DNA from: Pedobacter psychrodurus
GTDB taxonomy: Bacteria; Bacteroidota; Bacteroidia; Sphingobacteriales; Sphingobacteriaceae
Direction of reading: 5' to 3'
Assembly: GCF_004331735.1 (NCBI RefSeq)
Contig: NZ_SJSO01000001.1
Location: 248,001 to 312,000, forward strand
DNA: 64,000 nucleotides
Position 1 is the first letter of the stretch, and each line of letters starts with the position of its first letter. Shown here one piece after another: positions 55,904 through 64,000 of this stretch. The translations under genes were made by a program, and so were the position numbers. A model generated the notes under the pieces. It saw only the letters and a program-made list of their open reading frames with translations. It was not told the DNA's origin and made no database searches.

Positions 55904-56147
55904 TATTATTTTCAAGCAATTTGATGTGGCAATTTACCATCAATTTTTCTAATTCAGATGATTATCTATAGGCATAATGGATTTTTGTTAAAATGGTAAT
56001 TAGTTTGGGGTTGGGAGTTTGGAGCTTTGAGTCGATTAACCGATTTAAACAGCTTATACAATTAGCCATCTCGCCACTAATGAACCAATGACCATTGAAC
56101 TAATAAACTATTTATTTAAATTGCATTCAACCTAAATTCAAACCGCT

Positions 56148-58298
56148 ATGAAACGTATCTTACCCAGCCTAATCATACTGAGTGCAATTATGGCTTGCAA
56201 TAACCCTCAAAAGAAAGAAATGAAAGCGATTAAGTGGCCAGATGCCAAAGCTCCTGTAGCAGAAATTATTCCGCACCAACGAATTATACATGGCGATACC
56301 GTGGTAGATAACTATTATTGGATGATCGATTATTTTAAAAAAGGCCCTGATAGCACAAAAGTTGTGGATTATCTAAAAGCCGAAAATACTTACCTGAATA
56401 CGATGATGAAAAGTACAGATCAATTTCAGGCTGATCTGTTTAAAGAAATGAAAGCTAGGATTAAAGAAAAAGACGAGTCTGTTCCTGTTTTCAAAAATGG
56501 TTATTTCTATTATACCAGAACCGAAGATGGGCAACAATATTTTAAGTACTGCCGTAAAAAAGGGAGCTTATCAGCCACCGAGGAAATACTCTTAGACGTA
56601 GATAAGCTGGCAAAAGGCCATGCCTATTATAGTGCAACCGGATTTAGTGTTAGTCCCGACAATAAACTTTTGGCCTTTGGTGTAGATCAGGTTTCACGCC
56701 GTCAATACACCATCAATGTTAAAAATTTAGAAACCGGTGAAATCCTAAAGGATGCCATTACCAATACTGAAGGCGGGGTAGCATGGGCGAATGATAATAA
56801 AACACTTTTTTATACCTCAAAAAATCCGGTTACGCTGTTAAGCGAAAAAATTAAAAAACATACCCTTGGTACCGATGCTAAAACAGATGCGGTAGTTTAT
56901 GATGAAAAAGACAACAGCAACTATATCGGTGTGATGAAATCGAAGAATGGCCGTTTTATTTTCATTGCGTCGCAGGGAACACTAACTACTGAATATAGAA
57001 TGATTGATGCCGACCATCCAGAGGCAGCCTTTAAAGTATTTTCGCCCCGCTCAAAAGATGTTTTATATGATATTTTAACTGTTGATGATAAGTTTTACAT
57101 CATAACCAACTGGAACGCTAAAAATTTTCGTTTAATGGAGTGCCCTCTGGATAAAACGGAAAAAGAAAACTGGAAAGAGGTTATTCCTAACCGAAAAGAT
57201 GTTTTACTCGAATATGGTGAAGAATTTAAAGATCACCTGGTATTATCAGAACGTAAAAATGGCTTGACCGAGCTGCACGTACTGAAGAAGGATGGTAGAG
57301 ATTATTACATCAAGTTTGATGAACCTGTTTACGCTGCTGGTGTAGGTGCAAACCCTGAGTACAACAGTAAAACACTACGTTACTCCTATACTTCTTTAAC
57401 TACGCCAAATTCTGTTTACGATTATGACCTGGAGAAGAAGGATAAAAAACTAATGAAACAGCAGGAAGTTGTTGGTGGCTACAATCCTAAAGATTATGCA
57501 ACAGAGCGTGTTTTCGCTACAGCAAAAGATGGCACAAAAATACCGATTGCACTCGTTTACAAAAAAGGCTTCGAAAAAAATGGGAATGCCCCTTTACTGC
57601 TCTATGCGTATGGATCTTATGGATCGAGTACAGATGCAAATTTCTCTTCGCCTAGATTAAGCTTGTTAAACCGTGGCTTTGTTTTCGCCATCGCCAATAT
57701 CCGTGGCGGACAGGAAATGGGCCGACAATGGTATGAAGATGGAAAGCTGATGAAAAAGAAAAATACTTTTACCGATTTTATTTCTGCAGGAGAGTATCTT
57801 GTTGACCATAAATATACTTCAAAAGGCCATTTGTATGCACATGGAGGTAGCGCAGGCGGTTTATTGATGGGCGCTGTGGCCAACATAGCCCCCGATTTAT
57901 GGAATGGTATTATTGCTGATGTTCCTTTTGTAGATGTAATTAATACCATGCTGGATGAAAGCATTCCACTAACCACCAATGAATTTGATGAATGGGGCAA
58001 TCCAAAACAAAAAGCAGCTTACGATTATATGAAAAGCTATTCTCCCTATGAAAATGTAGAGAAAAAAGCTTACCCAAATATGTTAGTCACTACAGGCTTA
58101 CACGATAGCCAGGTACAGTATTTCGAACCTGCCAAATGGGTAGCCAAATTAAGGGCTACAAAAACCGATAAAAATGTGTTACTACTTAAAACCAACATGG
58201 AATTTGGTCATGGTGGCGCATCTGGCCGTTTCGATTATTTAAAAGATGTTTCGTTACGCTGGGCATTTTTATTCTCATTGGAGGGAATAACGAAATAA
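56148..58298 (+). CDS. Prolyl oligopeptidase family serine peptidase (S9, oligopeptidase B-like)
   Basis: A 716-residue peptidase with a lipoprotein-type signal (IMACNNP). The N-terminal beta-propeller domain (about 35-440) begins PHQRIIHGDTVVDNYYWM, typical of PtrB/POP. The C-terminal hydrolase carries the nucleophile Ser568 in HGGSAGG, preceded by ANIRGGQEMGRQWYEDG; the Asp and His of the triad are expected near TTGLHDSQV and EFGHGGASGR. It is probably periplasmic and may digest imported peptides. Specificity (Pro versus basic residues) cannot be decided here. Confidence 0.9.
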   Translation: MKRILPSLIILSAIMACNNPQKKEMKAIKWPDAKAPVAEIIPHQRIIHGDTVVDNYYWMIDYFKKGPDSTKVVDYLKAENTYLNTMMKSTDQFQADLFKEMKARIKEKDESVPVFKNGYFYYTRTEDGQQYFKYCRKKGSLSATEEILLDVDKLAKGHAYYSATGFSVSPDNKLLAFGVDQVSRRQYTINVKNLETGEILKDAITNTEGGVAWANDNKTLFYTSKNPVTLLSEKIKKHTLGTDAKTDAVVYDEKDNSNYIGVMKSKNGRFIFIASQGTLTTEYRMIDADHPEAAFKVFSPRSKDVLYDILTVDDKFYIITNWNAKNFRLMECPLDKTEKENWKEVIPNRKDVLLEYGEEFKDHLVLSERKNGLTELHVLKKDGRDYYIKFDEPVYAAGVGANPEYNSKTLRYSYTSLTTPNSVYDYDLEKKDKKLMKQQEVVGGYNPKDYATERVFATAKDGTKIPIALVYKKGFEKNGNAPLLLYAYGSYGSSTDANFSSPRLSLLNRGFVFAIANIRGGQEMGRQWYEDGKLMKKKNTFTDFISAGEYLVDHKYTSKGHLYAHGGSAGGLLMGAVANIAPDLWNGIIADVPFVDVINTMLDESIPLTTNEFDEWGNPKQKAAYDYMKSYSPYENVEKKAYPNMLVTTGLHDSQVQYFEPAKWVAKLRATKTDKNVLLLKTNMEFGHGGASGRFDYLKDVSLRWAFLFSLEGITK

Positions 58299-58312
58299 TC
58301 TTTTACTCGGTT

Positions 58313-58382
58313 CGTCATTCCCAACTTGACTGGGAATCTTAATGCAACCAGCTTTAAGATTCCCGCCTGCGCGGGAATGACG
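58313..58382. repeat. GTCAT-bounded palindromic repeat
   Basis: 70 bp from CGTCATTCCC to GGGAATGACG, with inner arms TGGGAATCTTAA / TTAAGATTCCCG; it can fold into a long hairpin. It lies just after the S9 peptidase gene, where it may act as a transcript end. Confidence 0.75.
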
Positions 58383-58421
58383 ACCATGCTTTTTAAAATT
58401 TAAATCAAGCTAAAATCCACA

Positions 58422-58874
58422 ATGAACACCAAACTAAAAACACTTCAAATTATCCATCTTGCTTTATGCACTGGCGTTTTCCTATTTGCCCTGGTAACCA
58501 TATTTCTTAACCGCGAAATCATGTTTTTTGATGCAAACCCTAAAACCACTTCGCCTTTTAATCCAATATTTCCGATTATGGGATTAATCACGATCTCGGC
58601 CAGTATCTTTTTTTACAGAAACTTAATCGCAAAAATTGATAAAGCTGCGTCTGCTGATATAAAAATCAATATGTACCAAAGTGCATTTATCATTAGTTCG
58701 GCTTTGCTGGAAGGAGGCGCACTTTTCAATATTGTTGGTTTTTTTATGACACATAATTCATTCTTTTTAATATTTGGTGCCGCTAATTTTATTTTTTTGA
58801 TACTCAAGAGGCCAACTAAAGATAAATTGATTTCCGCTTTACAATTGCAATACCCAGATACCGAGTCTTTGTAA
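58422..58874 (+). CDS. Small integral membrane protein of unknown function
   Basis: Not recognised. The 150 residues hold four hydrophobic segments at about 10-30, 45-65, 82-103 and 107-125, with a cytoplasmic-type C-terminus. No catalytic motif. It starts 27 bp before the M16 peptidase gene's upstream region and may be co-transcribed with it, although a TATCTTTG box inside its end (58886-58893) suggests the M16 gene has its own promoter. Confidence 0.7.
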   Translation: MNTKLKTLQIIHLALCTGVFLFALVTIFLNREIMFFDANPKTTSPFNPIFPIMGLITISASIFFYRNLIAKIDKAASADIKINMYQSAFIISSALLEGGALFNIVGFFMTHNSFFLIFGAANFIFLILKRPTKDKLISALQLQYPDTESL

Positions 58875-58885
58875 GCAATTAGCCT

Positions 58886-58893
58886 TATCTTTG
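58886..58893 (+). promoter_or_regulatory. Putative -7 box for the M16 peptidase gene
   Basis: TATCTTTG matches TAnnTTTG but lies only 7 nt before the ATG, predicting a leaderless or very short-leader transcript. The nearest TTTG is 14 nt upstream, shorter than usual. Confidence 0.35.
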
Positions 58894-58900
58894 CCCCTCA

Positions 58901-60133
58901 ATGGAATACAATGTTCACACTTTGCCAAACGGCATACGCTTATTGCATGTGCCCTCGGCCTCTGCCATCTCTCACGCTTGCATCATCGTCAACACAGGAT
59001 CGCGCGATGAGCCTGAAAACAAAGCGGGTTTAGCACACTTTATTGAGCATTTGATTTTTAAGCGTACCGAAAAACGGAGCACCAACCAGATTTTAAATCG
59101 TTTGGAAAGTGTTGGGGCAGATTTAAATGCCTATACTACAAAAGAATATACCTGCGTGCACGCTTCTTTTTTAAATCCATATTTAGATAGAACCTTAGAT
59201 CTTTTCAACGATATCCTGTTCCACTCTACTTTCCCCGAAGAGGAAATGGATAAAGAAAAAAGTGTAATTCTGGATGAGATTTCTTCTTACCTCGATCAAC
59301 CAGAAGAGGCCATTAATGATGATTTTGAGGATATGCTTTTCGCCGGGCATGCATTAGGCAACAATATTTTGGGCACGACCGAATCCGTGCAGCATTTTAC
59401 CCGCGAGGATGTAATCAATTTCAGAAAGGCCAATTACCGCACCAATGAAATTGTAGTTGCCGTTTTAGGGAATTATACTTTAAACAGCGTTGTAAATAAA
59501 GGAAGCAAACATTTTGCAGATGTAGCAGAGAATAACCCACACAAAGAAAGGGTTAAACCAGGTATGCTTCCACAAAGCAATACAACTATTTACAAACCAA
59601 TTATGCAGGCACACTGTATTTTGGGTACACAGGCCTATTCTACACATCAATCGCAAAAAGTAGCTTTAATGCTGCTAAACAATTACTTTGGCGGTAATGG
59701 AATGAGCTCCGTGTTAAATCTGCAAATCAGAGAGAAATATGGAATTGCTTATACTATCGAATCCAATTTTTCTCCATTAAGCGATACTGGGATTTTTTCC
59801 ATTTACTTCGGAACTGATAAAGAAAAACAGACCAAAGCACTCTCCTTAATCTTTAAGGAGATCAAAAAGTTAAGAGAGCATCCTTTAAATGAGCTACAGC
59901 TACAAAAAGCCAAAAACAAATTTATCGGACAGATTGCTTTGGGAGAAGAAAACAGGATTGGTTTAATCATTTCAATGGCCAAAAGCCTGATTGACCATAA
60001 CAAAATCGATTCTTTGGAAACTATTTTTGAGAAAATAAATGCGGTTACCACGAAGCAAATGGCAGATGTTACTAACGAGATTTTAGATATTGAGCAACTG
60101 AATATCTTTACCTTCTGCCCAATAGAGGAATAA
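58901..60133 (+). CDS. Peptidase M16 family zinc protease
   Basis: A 410-residue processing-peptidase-like protein. The inverted zinc motif HFIEH lies at 46-50 and the distal Glu in the DEISSYLDQPEEAINDDFE region; the C-terminal half has YFGGNGMSSVLNLQIREKYGIAY, with the RExxGLAY-type motif. No signal peptide is visible, so it acts in the cytoplasm or is exported unconventionally. Substrates of the bacterial short M16 proteins are mostly unknown. It is upstream of def, separated by a repeat. Confidence 0.92.
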   Translation: MEYNVHTLPNGIRLLHVPSASAISHACIIVNTGSRDEPENKAGLAHFIEHLIFKRTEKRSTNQILNRLESVGADLNAYTTKEYTCVHASFLNPYLDRTLDLFNDILFHSTFPEEEMDKEKSVILDEISSYLDQPEEAINDDFEDMLFAGHALGNNILGTTESVQHFTREDVINFRKANYRTNEIVVAVLGNYTLNSVVNKGSKHFADVAENNPHKERVKPGMLPQSNTTIYKPIMQAHCILGTQAYSTHQSQKVALMLLNNYFGGNGMSSVLNLQIREKYGIAYTIESNFSPLSDTGIFSIYFGTDKEKQTKALSLIFKEIKKLREHPLNELQLQKAKNKFIGQIALGEENRIGLIISMAKSLIDHNKIDSLETIFEKINAVTTKQMADVTNEILDIEQLNIFTFCPIEE

Positions 60134-60166
60134 TTCTTATTTTTGCAAGTCAATATGTTTCGCTTT

Positions 60167-60224
60167 GTCATCCTGAGCCTGTTGAAGGGCGTAACTATAG
60201 GTCTTCGACAGGCTTCAGGATGAC
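60167..60224. repeat. GTCAT-bounded palindromic repeat
   Basis: 58 bp from GTCATCCTGAGCCTG to CAGGCTTCAGGATGAC with a perfect outer stem. Placed between the M16 gene and def. Confidence 0.75.
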
Positions 60225-60279
60225 AGCGTTTTGCAATGATTAACAAGCTCAGATTTAGGTCTGAAAAAAATATAAAACA

Positions 60280-60840
60280 ATGAAATTACCAATAGTAGCT
60301 TACGGCGATCCTGTTTTAAAAAAGATAGGAACCGATATCGATAAAGATTATCCAGAATTAAAACAATTAATCAGCGACATGTTCGACACCATGTATTATG
60401 CAAATGGTGTGGGCTTAGCTGCTCCTCAAATCGGCTTGCCGATCCGTTTATTTATTGTAGATACCGGCGAAGATGACGATGGCAAACCAGGTTATAAAAA
60501 AGTATTTATCAATGCAGAAATTTTGGAAGAGACAGGAGAGGCCTGGAGTTTTAATGAAGGCTGCTTAAGTATTCCTGATATCCGTGAAAACATTATGCGC
60601 AAACCGAACATTAAAATTACTTATTTCGATGAAAATTGGGTAGAACATACAGATGATGTAGACGGAATGCCTGCACGTGTAATTCAACATGAATACGATC
60701 ATATCGAAGGAAAACTATTTACCGATAAAGTAAGTGTTCTCCGCAAAACAATGCTCAAAAGCAAACTGGATGCGATTTCGAAAGGAAATATCACAACAGA
60801 TTACAAAATGAAGTTTCCGAATAAGAGCAAAAAAAGATAA
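60280..60840 (+). CDS. def: Peptide deformylase
   Basis: Removes the formyl group from the N-terminal methionine of new proteins. The 186 residues show all three motifs: GVGLAAPQIG (43-52), EGCLSIPD with metal ligand Cys95, and QHEYDHIEGK with ligands His137 and His141 and catalytic Glu138. A terminator follows directly. No fmt gene is adjacent. Confidence 0.97.
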   Translation: MKLPIVAYGDPVLKKIGTDIDKDYPELKQLISDMFDTMYYANGVGLAAPQIGLPIRLFIVDTGEDDDGKPGYKKVFINAEILEETGEAWSFNEGCLSIPDIRENIMRKPNIKITYFDENWVEHTDDVDGMPARVIQHEYDHIEGKLFTDKVSVLRKTMLKSKLDAISKGNITTDYKMKFPNKSKKR

Positions 60841-60859
60841 AGTTTTAATGTAAGATGTT

Positions 60860-60887
60860 AAAGGGAAAATGGAAACGTTTTCCCTTT
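60860..60887 (+). terminator. Intrinsic terminator after def
   Basis: AAAGGGAAAA pairs with TTTTCCCTTT across an 8-nt loop, followed by a T-run. Confidence 0.85.
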
Positions 60888-60911
60888 TTTTATTCCTGCA
60901 ATTACCGCGGT

Positions 60912-60989
60912 CGTCATTTCGAGCGGAGTGCAACGTAGTCGAGAAATCTAATAGATAGATCTCTCCATTTCGCTTCAGTCGAGATGACG
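60912..60989. repeat. GTCAT-bounded palindromic repeat
   Basis: 78 bp from CGTCATTTCGAGCGGAG to CTTCAGTCGAGATGACG, with inner arms GTCGAGAAATCTA / TAGATCTCTCC partly pairing. Confidence 0.75.
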
Positions 60990-61067
60990 GCCCCATGAAA
61001 CTAATTCGTTTCCAGAAAGAGACGGTTCTCCGCCCAAGGCTAGAGACTCCGAACTCAAAACTCCCGA

Positions 61068-61703
61068 CTAGTTAGTCCGACTCTTGTCTCCGTCGAAGAT
61101 CTGCTGCATCAACTTGCCCCAGGCAAAAGGATTTAGCAGCGGATTGGTTTGCACCATATTTTTGTTAACCATCCTATCGAAATTATAGCGATAATTCTGA
61201 CTTCCGATTTCCTGTCCGTCACGCGGCAACGTTTGGATTAAACCATCAATTGATGAACGCGAAAGGTTCTTTTTGGCTATGGCCATATCATCATCCGCTA
61301 GTTTCATCGATAAAAACTCGCGGGTAAATTCTTCTGTTGTTGCCCAAGGAAAAACACGTACCGATGGTAAATCGATCACATTGGCTTTCAGTTTAACCAT
61401 AATGGTATACTTGCTATCCGGTGTACTTTCAGGAATTACAGTAGAAAACTTTTTGTAACCAATGGCGGTGAACAAGATGGTATCACCAGGATTAACAATA
61501 AAAGTAAAATACCCTCTATAATCGGCACCAACCCTTTTACTCTTCGCAGAAAGATTGGTGATGGTAACGTAAGGAATCACGTTTGAGCTATCGATATCGG
61601 TAATAATCCCAGAAAATTGGATGAGTTTATCCTGTGCCGGTTTTTGTTGTGCAAAAGCGGTTACAGAAAAAATTAGACAAATTAGGGCAACACAATATCT
61701 CAT
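61068..61703 (-). CDS. Exported protein with carboxypeptidase-regulatory-like domain
   Basis: Function unknown. The 211 residues start with a signal peptide ending VTAFAQ, followed by a carboxypeptidase-D-regulatory-like beta domain (about 28-110: IQFSGIITDIDSSNVIPYVTI, YRGYFTFIVNPGDTILFTAIG), then a helical C-terminus with LPRDGQEIGSQNYRYNFDRMVNKN. Similar plan to the protein at 38215-38967. It is downstream of the NifU-like gene but with no evident functional link. Confidence 0.75.
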   Translation of the reverse strand: MRYCVALICLIFSVTAFAQQKPAQDKLIQFSGIITDIDSSNVIPYVTITNLSAKSKRVGADYRGYFTFIVNPGDTILFTAIGYKKFSTVIPESTPDSKYTIMVKLKANVIDLPSVRVFPWATTEEFTREFLSMKLADDDMAIAKKNLSRSSIDGLIQTLPRDGQEIGSQNYRYNFDRMVNKNMVQTNPLLNPFAWGKLMQQIFDGDKSRTN

Positions 61704-61756
61704 TAAGACAAAAGTAATTTTATTAATAAAACTTCCTTGTTAAATAGTGTTAAAGC

Positions 61757-62002
61757 TTATTCTTGCTCGGCCATGTTAACGGCAACTACTGAAGTGATCT
61801 GAGGAACGGCTTTCATAATTGCCTGTTCGATACCAGATTTCATAGTCATGAAACTCATCGGGCAAGAACCGCAGTTGCCTAAAAGTTTAAGCTTTACTGT
61901 TCCTTCAGATGTAATTTCTTCAACAGAAACATCACCTCCGTCAGCCTTTAAGTATGGCCTGATAGTTTCTAATGCCTGTTCTACTTGTTCTGTTAAATTC
62001 AT
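61757..62002 (-). CDS. NifU-like C-terminal domain protein (Nfu-type Fe-S carrier)
   Basis: An 81-residue stand-alone Nfu domain that carries a 4Fe-4S cluster between scaffold and target proteins. KADGGDVSVEEI and the CxxC pair in GNCGSCPMS (Cys44, Cys47) are the family hallmarks. It starts 34 bp after the stop of the Mrp-type ATPase gene on the same strand, so the two are likely co-transcribed and both act in Fe-S cluster delivery. Confidence 0.93.
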   Translation of the reverse strand: MNLTEQVEQALETIRPYLKADGGDVSVEEITSEGTVKLKLLGNCGSCPMSFMTMKSGIEQAIMKAVPQITSVVAVNMAEQE

Positions 62003-62036
62003 TATATATTTTTTAATTTATAAAAATAGTAATTTT

Positions 62037-63113
62037 TTAGCAATTCACCATTTGCGCATTGTTGATGGATATTTGTTGTGCAATTTTACTTGCGATATCT
62101 CCAAATATAACATCCAGCAAAGGATTTTGGTTCAATGCCACTGGCTTCCCTTTATCTCCAGCCTCCGAAATACTCTGGATAATCGGAATTTCGCCTAGAA
62201 AAGGCACATCAAAGCGTGCTGCAAGTTCGGTGCCACCACCTTTTCCGAATATATAATATTTATTCTCCGGCAATTCTGCTGGTGTAAAATACGACATGTT
62301 TTCTATAACACCTAAAATCGGGATATTAATCCCTGGCATCCTGAACATGGCCAAACCTTTATGCGTATCGGCCAGGGCAACTTGCTGAGGCGTAGTAACC
62401 ACAACAGCACCCGAAATTGGGAAACTCTGGGTAATGGTGATGTGGATATCGCCTGTTCCCGGTGGAAGATCTACGATCAGATAGTCTAGTTCTCCCCAGT
62501 TGGTATCGTTAAACAATTGTTTTACTGCATTCGAAGCCATTGGTCCACGCCAAGGCACTGGCTGTCCCGGATCTGCAAAAAACCCCAAGGACAATAACTT
62601 GATCCCGTATTTTTCGATTGGTAAAATTTTCGTTTTGCCATCAGCTGTTTCTTCAGCGCCTGGTTTTGCATCAACCAGATCGAACATGGTTGGTACCGAT
62701 GGCCCATAAATATCAGCATCGATAAGGCCAACTTTAGCGCCATCTTTAGCCAGTACAACGGCCAGATTACTCGCTACAGTAGATTTACCAACTCCTCCTT
62801 TACCAGATGAAACCAAAATGATGTTTTTGATGTTATCTAACGATGATGAATTGCTTGGTTGGGTAACCCTCGAAGTTACATTGATTACTACTTCTGCCGT
62901 TGGCGATACAAAATGCTTGATGGCATTTGTACAGGCATTTTTTAGCATTTCCTTCATCGGACATGCCGGCGTAGTAAGCTCTAATGTAAAATTGACCTGG
63001 TTATCTGTAATCTGTAAATCTTTAATCATGTTTAAAGTAACCAGATCTTTTTTAAGATCGGGATCTTCGACATTTTTAAGTGCATCTAAAACTTGTTGCG
63101 GGCTAATCTGCAT
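62037..63113 (-). CDS. Mrp/ApbC/NBP35-family ATPase with N-terminal MIP18 domain
   Basis: Fe-S cluster carrier ATPase of 358 residues. The N-terminal MIP18/DUF59 domain spans about 1-85. The deviant Walker A GKGGVGKS lies at 104-111, followed by DADIYGPS, PVPWRGPMAS and DLPPGTGDIHIT, all Mrp hallmarks. The usual C-terminal CxxC of cluster-binding Mrp is not present: the segment ENMSYFTPAELPENKYYIFGKGGG has no cysteine where CPHC normally stands. Operon partner of the Nfu-type gene. Confidence 0.93.
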   Translation of the reverse strand: MQISPQQVLDALKNVEDPDLKKDLVTLNMIKDLQITDNQVNFTLELTTPACPMKEMLKNACTNAIKHFVSPTAEVVINVTSRVTQPSNSSSLDNIKNIILVSSGKGGVGKSTVASNLAVVLAKDGAKVGLIDADIYGPSVPTMFDLVDAKPGAEETADGKTKILPIEKYGIKLLSLGFFADPGQPVPWRGPMASNAVKQLFNDTNWGELDYLIVDLPPGTGDIHITITQSFPISGAVVVTTPQQVALADTHKGLAMFRMPGINIPILGVIENMSYFTPAELPENKYYIFGKGGGTELAARFDVPFLGEIPIIQSISEAGDKGKPVALNQNPLLDVIFGDIASKIAQQISINNAQMVNC

Positions 63114-63244
63114 GGTATTAATTTAAATTCAAAATTAACAAAACATAGCCACAAATACTTTTATTTAGGCTTTTTAACTGTAATTTTAACACGAAATAAA
63201 CATTTAATTGTTACGTTTAAGCAATTAACCATTTTAACGACTAT

Positions 63245-64000
63245 ATGCGAATACCAAAAATTAAGATCCCCAAAAAATATTTAAAAATCGGAGCCTGGGT
63301 TTTAGGTGTTTTTTTAGTTGTTTGTATTGCTTTAGGTGCAGTAGCCTATAGCAAAAGGGAAGCACTTCTTAAAAAAATGGTGGCCAAAGCAATTGCTAAA
63401 GCTGATAAAGATTATGGTTTGGAGGTTAAAATCGGATCGGCTGGTTTTACCGGGCTTAGCACCGTAAAAATGACCAACATTTCTGTTGTTCCTAAAGATA
63501 GAGATACACTTTCGAACATTGGTGAACTCAGTGTGGGTGTAAAACTTTTGCCGCTTATTTTTGGTAAAGTAAAACTCTCAGAAGTAAAACTGAACAATGG
63601 ATTTGTAAGTGTAGTACTGAAAGATTCGACCACAAACATCGATTTTATCTTAAAAAGAAAGAAAAAAGACAGCGCTCAAACCAATGCAAAAGCCAACTTA
63701 GCAGAAATAGCCAGTAACATCTTAAATCAGGTTTTATATAAAATTCCTGACGATATGGATGTGAAGAACATGGTTTTTAAATTAAATGATCACGATACTG
63801 CCAAATTGAGTTTTGCAACTACTGCTATAATTGATGGCGGCGATTTAAAATCGACCATTGATGTGAATAACAACGAATCTACCTGGCATGTAGATGGTTA
63901 TGTAAACCCTGGCAGCAAAGAATTGAGCTTCACCGCTTATGCCGATGGAAAAAAACTGGAATTACCTTACCTGAACAATAAGCTCCACGCAAAAATCAGC
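63245..64000 (+). CDS. AsmA-like envelope protein, partial
   Basis: Open from an ATG at 63245 to the right edge (252 codons, no stop). An N-terminal membrane helix lies at about 15-36, followed by an AsmA/DUF748-like beta-rich region (LEVKIGSAGFTGLSTVKMTNISVVPKD, LSNIGELSVGVKLLPLIFGKVKLSEVKLNNGFV). Such repeating-beta proteins bridge the envelope and are tied to outer-membrane lipid or protein homeostasis. The protein is cut by the window edge, so its full length and C-terminus are unknown. Divergent from the Mrp-type gene. Confidence 0.75.
   Translation, partial: MRIPKIKIPKKYLKIGAWVLGVFLVVCIALGAVAYSKREALLKKMVAKAIAKADKDYGLEVKIGSAGFTGLSTVKMTNISVVPKDRDTLSNIGELSVGVKLLPLIFGKVKLSEVKLNNGFVSVVLKDSTTNIDFILKRKKKDSAQTNAKANLAEIASNILNQVLYKIPDDMDVKNMVFKLNDHDTAKLSFATTAIIDGGDLKSTIDVNNNESTWHVDGYVNPGSKELSFTAYADGKKLELPYLNNKLHAKIS

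Overview
The window looks like chromosomal DNA of a Bacteroidota member, most likely Sphingobacteriaceae (Pedobacter-like). Grounds: four SusC/SusD outer-membrane pairs, GldH, a RicT/PSP1-type protein next to HolB, a DUF3078 and a DUF5916 protein, many Cys-Lys-Lys lipoproteins, promoters of the TTTG / TAnnTTTG type rather than E. coli type, and AT-rich DNA with almost no Shine-Dalgarno sites. The genus is an inference from gene content; no rRNA gene is present. I found no prophage, integrase, transposase, CRISPR array or defence island.

Layout. 1-3.9 kb: tRNA-Arg(CCU), metG, and divergently an LD-carboxypeptidase and a DoxX protein. 3.9-24.4 kb: four consecutive minus-strand susC-susD operons, the first with an extra small lipoprotein. 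This block carries the most unusual signals: a 200-bp near-identical leader plus gene front shared by loci 1 and 2, a decayed fifth susC front upstream of locus 2, a decayed copy of the doxX 3' end between loci 1 and 2, and a second promoter type shared by loci 3 and 4. Together they suggest growth by duplication and cassette exchange. 24.6-31.5 kb: M14 peptidase, murF, and a solo TonB-dependent receptor. 31.7-34.8 kb: holB-ricT-gldH operon. 35.4-40.4 kb: ruvX, an O-methyltransferase, two glucosaminidase-LysM proteins, a regulatory-domain protein with a tiny HEXXH membrane protein, and a DUF3078 protein. 40.4-42.2 kb: siderophore-interacting flavoprotein divergent from an AraC regulator. 42.3-51.0 kb: DUF5916 protein, ffh, comM-like ATPase, SanA-like protein, small lipoprotein, Crp-family regulator and DJ-1/PfpI protein. 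51-64 kb: two small unknowns, a beta-CASP hydrolase, proBA, an S9 peptidase, an M16 peptidase, def, NifU-like and Mrp-type Fe-S proteins, and the start of an AsmA-like protein running off the right edge.

Functionally the window is mostly housekeeping (translation, protein targeting, wall synthesis and remodelling, proline synthesis, Fe-S assembly) around one nutrient-uptake array. The array has no glycoside hydrolase, sulfatase, hybrid two-component sensor or ECF sigma/anti-sigma pair nearby; the nearest degradative enzyme is the M14 peptidase. Its substrate is therefore not predictable, and peptides are as plausible as glycans. Intergenic spaces hold several palindromic repeat families, several of them bounded by GTCAT...ATGAC. 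No clearly new multi-gene system is visible; the modular SusC/D array with its conserved gene fronts is the best candidate for something under-described.
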